Assembly: GCA_963974055.1 (NCBI GenBank)
Contig: CAXBCP010000080.1
Span: 1-5,427, forward strand
Length of the DNA: 5,427 nucleotides
Origin: CAXBCP01 sp963974055
GTDB lineage: Bacteria > Pseudomonadota > Alphaproteobacteria > MPNO01 > UBA830
Reading direction: 5' to 3'
The first letter of the stretch is position 1. Every line of letters starts with the position of its first letter. The position numbers were made by a program, and so were the translations under genes. Of this stretch, positions 4,593-5,427 are shown in pieces. Below the pieces are notes generated by a model. The model searched no databases, was not told where the DNA came from, and was given only the letters and a program-made list of their open reading frames with translations.

Positions 4593-5427
4593 ATGAAAAG
4601 ATTTTTCATAGGGTTGGGTGCGATTATCGCAACCCTGACAGTGATCGCCGCCGGCTGGTATTACCGGCCATGGTCCGAGTACTCCCCGGCCGAGATTCAG
4701 GCCGCCACGCAGCCGGACCAGCTCGTTCCCACATTTCGCAATATGGACGATATTTTCCCCTACCGGACGATTTCCGCACAGGATTCGGCGATTCCCCTGA
4801 CCCGCGACAGCCGCAATGACGATGTCCATTTCGAGTTCGACGGCCAGACCCGGACGGTTGATGCCTGGCAAACAGACTCCGATGCCACCGGGCTGATCGT
4901 GCTGCATGATGGCGTCGTCGTGCACGAGGAATACAGGCTCGATGCCACGGTCGAGACCCGGCATACCAGCTGGTCGGTCGGCAAGAGTTTTGTCGCGACC
5001 CTGATCGCGATGGCGATGCAGGACGGCCATATCGGCAGCCTCGACCAGACCGCCGAAATGTTCGCGCCACAATATGCCGGCACAGCCTACGGGCAGACCA
5101 CGCTTCGCCATCTGTTGATGATGTCGGCGGGCGTCGATTTCGAGGAAGACTATAACGCGCCGGGTTCCGACATCCGCCGCCTTTTCCTCGGCGCCAATAT
5201 ATATGGCCAGAATATCGACGAGCTGGTGGCCGCAATTGAACGCGACCGGCCCGCTGGTCAGGACCTGCACTATGTCAGCGCCAATACCCAGGTGCTGTCC
5301 GCGGTCGTTCGCGGCATCTATAACGCGCCGCTCGCCCAAATCGTCGAGACCAAGATCTGGCGCCCGCTCGGCATGACAGGCGATGCGTCCTGGAACCAGA
5401 ATATCCAGGGCGATAACGGCATGGCGA
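4593..5427 (+). CDS. Serine hydrolase of the beta-lactamase (class C)/esterase superfamily, 3' end beyond the window
   Basis: The first 278 codons of an open frame with no stop before the right edge. An N-terminal basic and hydrophobic signal anchor (MKRFFIGLGAIIATLTVIAA, 1-20) places the enzyme in the envelope, facing the periplasm. The catalytic SxxK motif is S128-V-G-K131 within the HTSWSVGKSF segment, followed by the family-typical helix. LLMMSAGVDF (174-183) matches the conserved 'LLxMxSG' segment. HYVSANTQVLSAVV (226-239) supplies the tyrosine motif (Y227). RPLGMTGD (257-264) is the conserved 'PLGM' segment. These features fit class C-like esterases, amidases and 6-aminohexanoate-dimer hydrolase relatives (PF00144) better than true beta-lactamases. 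About 100-150 further residues, with the C-terminal motif, should lie outside. GGGGAG (4583-4588) lies 4 bases before the ATG. The gene is divergent from the receptor gene and has an operator candidate in its leader. Confidence 0.92.
   Translation, partial: MKRFFIGLGAIIATLTVIAAGWYYRPWSEYSPAEIQAATQPDQLVPTFRNMDDIFPYRTISAQDSAIPLTRDSRNDDVHFEFDGQTRTVDAWQTDSDATGLIVLHDGVVVHEEYRLDATVETRHTSWSVGKSFVATLIAMAMQDGHIGSLDQTAEMFAPQYAGTAYGQTTLRHLLMMSAGVDFEEDYNAPGSDIRRLFLGANIYGQNIDELVAAIERDRPAGQDLHYVSANTQVLSAVVRGIYNAPLAQIVETKIWRPLGMTGDASWNQNIQGDNGMA

Noticed and set aside
4503..5339. A 278-codon minus-strand open frame at the right end.
   Set aside because: It is codon-aligned antisense to the serine hydrolase gene, which shows the SxxK, Tyr and PLGM motifs, a signal anchor and a ribosome binding site. 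The minus frame has none of these.

Overview
The window looks like a chromosomal segment of a fairly GC-rich, aerobic Gram-negative bacterium. An alphaproteobacterium (Caulobacterales, Hyphomonadaceae or Sphingomonadales type) is the best guess. The basis is one large TonB-dependent receptor with the ETITVTAQKR-type TonB box common in those groups, a membrane di-iron hydroxylase, and near-absence of the codons TTA, CTA and TCA. That codon bias is also why long open frames run antisense to the real genes. The taxonomic call is inference.

Layout. Positions 1-27 (minus) hold the first nine codons of a gene leaving the window, probably a proline iminopeptidase, with a strong Shine-Dalgarno. After a 119-base gap come two tightly packed minus-strand genes: a sterol desaturase/fatty acid hydroxylase family membrane enzyme (147-1127) and, just upstream of it, a small unrecognised membrane-anchored protein (1131-1547). 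A clear intrinsic terminator (1561-1595) separates these from a 906-residue TonB-dependent outer-membrane receptor (1623-4343, minus). A 249-base divergent intergenic region follows. A plus-strand serine hydrolase of the beta-lactamase (class C)/esterase superfamily then starts at 4593 and runs off the right edge.

How the genes may work together. An outer-membrane importer, a divergently transcribed envelope-anchored serine hydrolase, a lipid or sterol-type hydroxylase and a peptidase are compatible with uptake and processing of an amphipathic or amide/ester-bearing substrate, but the substrate cannot be read from the sequence. The strongest unexplained signal is a near-identical 15-base palindrome, GTGAAC-NNN-GTTCA(C/T). 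It lies upstream of the putative peptidase gene (66-80) and of the serine hydrolase gene (4556-4570), with a degenerate third copy at 1612-1626 upstream of the small membrane protein gene. This resembles the operator of a dimeric regulator, such as a TetR-family protein, and suggests the segment may belong to one small regulon.

No RNA genes, CRISPR arrays, insertion sequences or attachment sites were seen.
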